From an uncultured Lachnospiraceae bacterium (GTDB lineage Bacteria; Bacillota; Clostridia; Lachnospirales; Lachnospiraceae), in NCBI GenBank assembly GCA_949346185.1, contig CASGVX010000101.1, forward strand, positions 1 through 7,589: DNA of 7,589 nucleotides, read 5' to 3'. The notes below the pieces were generated by a model. The model worked only from the letters and a program-made list of their open reading frames with translations, was not told the origin of the DNA and did not search any database. Shown here one piece after another: positions 6,529-7,589 of the stretch (position 1 is the first letter of the stretch; the number at the start of each line of letters is the position of its first letter). The translations under genes and the position numbers were made by a program.

Positions 6529-7269
6529 ATGTATTCCGTTTGCGTTAGAAATCGTGCGCAAGCGGGGATGCAAGGGAAAGAGATGGAATTAAGTTACATG
6601 GAGCTGAGAGAACAGATTTGCGATGTGTGCCACAAGATGTGGCAGTTGGGCTGGGTGGCGGCCAATGATGGAAACGTGTCGGCGAAATTGCCGGATGGGA
6701 CTTTTCTGGCTACGCCTACGGGGATTAGCAAGAGTTTTATCACGCCGGAGAAGCTGGTTCACATTGATGCGGGAGCCAATGTGCTGGATGGCTTGGAGGG
6801 ATACCGCCCTTCTTCTGAGATTAAGATGCATCTGAAATGCTATTCTGAGAGGGAGGATGTGGGGGCGGTTCTCCATGCCCATCCGCCGGTGGCTACGGGA
6901 TATGCGGTGGCGAATGTGCCTTTGGACGAGTACTCTATGATTGAGACAGTCATCGCCATTGGCTCTGTGCCAGTAACGCCTTATGGCACGCCTTCCACGG
7001 ATGAGGTTCCCCGGGCTATTGCCCCCTATCTGGGAGAGCATGATGTGATGCTGCTGCAGAATCACGGCGCTCTTGCTGTGGGGTCGGACGTGATTACGGC
7101 TTACTACCGCATGGAGACGCTGGAACTATTCGCAAAGATCAGCCTGAACGCCCATCTTCTGGGCGGAGCGCAGGAATTGCCCAGAGAGCAGATTGACCGC
7201 CTGATTAGCATGAGAGAGCAGTATAAGGTGACGGGAAAGCATCCGGGCTATAAGAAGTATTCAGAATAA
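6529..7269 (+). CDS. Class II aldolase, L-fuculose/L-rhamnulose-phosphate type
   Basis: A cytoplasmic zinc aldolase of the FucA/AraD/adducin family, predicted to split a 6-deoxy-ketose 1-phosphate into dihydroxyacetone phosphate and L-lactaldehyde. Visible motifs, numbered from ATG 6529 (246 residues): GNVS 48-51 and TPTG 62-65 (phosphate binding in the family), SSE with catalytic E97, zinc ligands H116 and H118 in HAHPP, and H179 in QNHGAL. The next gene is a rhamnulokinase-type kinase, which supports a fuculose- or rhamnulose-phosphate substrate. Ribulose-phosphate 4-epimerases belong to the same family and cannot be fully excluded. Start: AGGAAAGG (6518-6525) precedes ATG 6529, but this adds about 18 residues (MYSVCVRNRAQ...) ahead of the usual family N-terminus. 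ATG 6583 (MELSYMELRE), behind AAGGGA (6572-6577), would give 228 residues, nearer the roughly 215 of E. coli FucA. I keep the longer start with reserve. The sequence ends with no terminator before the kinase. Confidence 0.9.
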   Translation: MYSVCVRNRAQAGMQGKEMELSYMELREQICDVCHKMWQLGWVAANDGNVSAKLPDGTFLATPTGISKSFITPEKLVHIDAGANVLDGLEGYRPSSEIKMHLKCYSEREDVGAVLHAHPPVATGYAVANVPLDEYSMIETVIAIGSVPVTPYGTPSTDEVPRAIAPYLGEHDVMLLQNHGALAVGSDVITAYYRMETLELFAKISLNAHLLGGAQELPREQIDRLISMREQYKVTGKHPGYKKYSE

Positions 7270-7350
7270 TTACTAGAACAACGAGGATGTAGTTTTGGAT
7301 AGTTTGATGTGGCGGGGCGGCATTCTGCTCCAGAGAGGAGAAGACGGACA

Positions 7351-7589
7351 ATGGCAGGGAAGAATGTATTGGCCTTTGATCTGGGTGCCAGCAGCGGAAG
7401 GGGGATGCTGGCATCTTTTGATGGAAAGAGAATCACATTGGAGGAAATTCACCGATTTCCCCATAATTTCAGCATATTGAATGGGCATGCCTACTGGAAC
7501 ATCCTCTTTCTGATGGATGAGATGAAGTGGGGGATTGGAAAATGCACGGAACCAATCAGCGGCGTGGGATTTGATACCTGGGGGGTGGA
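7351..7589 (+). CDS. rhaB: Rhamnulokinase-type FGGY sugar kinase, 5' part only
   Basis: Only the first 79 codons and two bases are present; the gene runs off the right edge. It would transfer phosphate from ATP to C1 of L-rhamnulose, or of L-fuculose in bacteria that use RhaB-like kinases for both. The first beta-strand and phosphate loop FDLGASSGRGML (9-20) and the later GFDTWGV (73-79) match the start of RhaB proteins (DLGASSGR and IDTWGVD in E. coli), as does EEIHRFPH (31-38). The start is ATG 7351, with AGGAG (7336-7340) 10 bases upstream. An 81-base gap (7270-7350) without a terminator separates it from the aldolase gene, so the two are probably co-transcribed and act in consecutive steps. 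The kinase family is certain; the exact sugar is inferred from the N-terminal signature and the neighbour. A FucK-type kinase is less likely. Confidence 0.9.
   Translation, partial: MAGKNVLAFDLGASSGRGMLASFDGKRITLEEIHRFPHNFSILNGHAYWNILFLMDEMKWGIGKCTEPISGVGFDTWGV

Noticed and set aside
7327..7340. CTCC/GGAG hairpin hiding the kinase ribosome binding site
   Set aside because: Only four base pairs; probably chance in purine-rich DNA.

Overview
The window looks like chromosomal DNA from a Gram-positive anaerobe of the Clostridia, most likely a Lachnospiraceae-type gut bacterium. This is inferred from AGGAGG-like ribosome binding sites before most genes, moderate GC with many AGG/AGA and GGG/GGA codons, and an all-plus-strand layout of membrane GGDEF/EAL proteins next to fucose/rhamnose catabolism genes. 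The genus cannot be read from the sequence.

Region 1 (1-620) has no intact gene that I recognise. It holds an AT-rich start (1-66, nothing seen), a near-perfect 15-bp inverted repeat (67-103), a stretch that reads like coding sequence only if two frame changes are allowed (about 99-410, unidentified), a very strong intrinsic terminator (443-486), and an extended -10 promoter with ribosome binding site for the next gene (548-616).

Region 2 (621-6453) is a three-gene cyclic-di-GMP operon. Gene A (621-2474) is a membrane-anchored sensor diguanylate cyclase: extracellular dCache-like domain, PAS, and an intact GGDEF with a missing inhibitory I-site. Gene B (2556-4481) has about seven membrane segments, a ruined GGDEF (HSFEY) and a ruined EAL domain; it is probably a non-catalytic regulator. 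Gene C (4474-6453) has the same plan, with a ruined GGDEF (GSSTF) but a full EAL catalytic set, so it is the likely phosphodiesterase. B and C overlap and appear to be diverged tandem paralogs. The operon would encode synthesis, breakdown and a probable pseudo-enzyme for one second messenger, all at the membrane. No pilus, exopolysaccharide, PilZ or riboswitch target is visible in the window.

Region 3 (6529-7589) is a sugar catabolism segment: a class II (zinc) aldolase of the L-fuculose/L-rhamnulose-phosphate type, then the 5' end of a rhamnulokinase-type FGGY kinase cut by the window edge. Together they would phosphorylate a 6-deoxy-ketose and split it into dihydroxyacetone phosphate and lactaldehyde. 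No terminator is visible between region 2 and region 3; a weak promoter-like sequence precedes the aldolase, so read-through from the c-di-GMP operon is possible.

I found no tRNA, rRNA, CRISPR array or intact mobile element. The families are all known; the most unusual content is the combination of one active cyclase, one active phosphodiesterase and one doubly degenerate paralog in a single operon.
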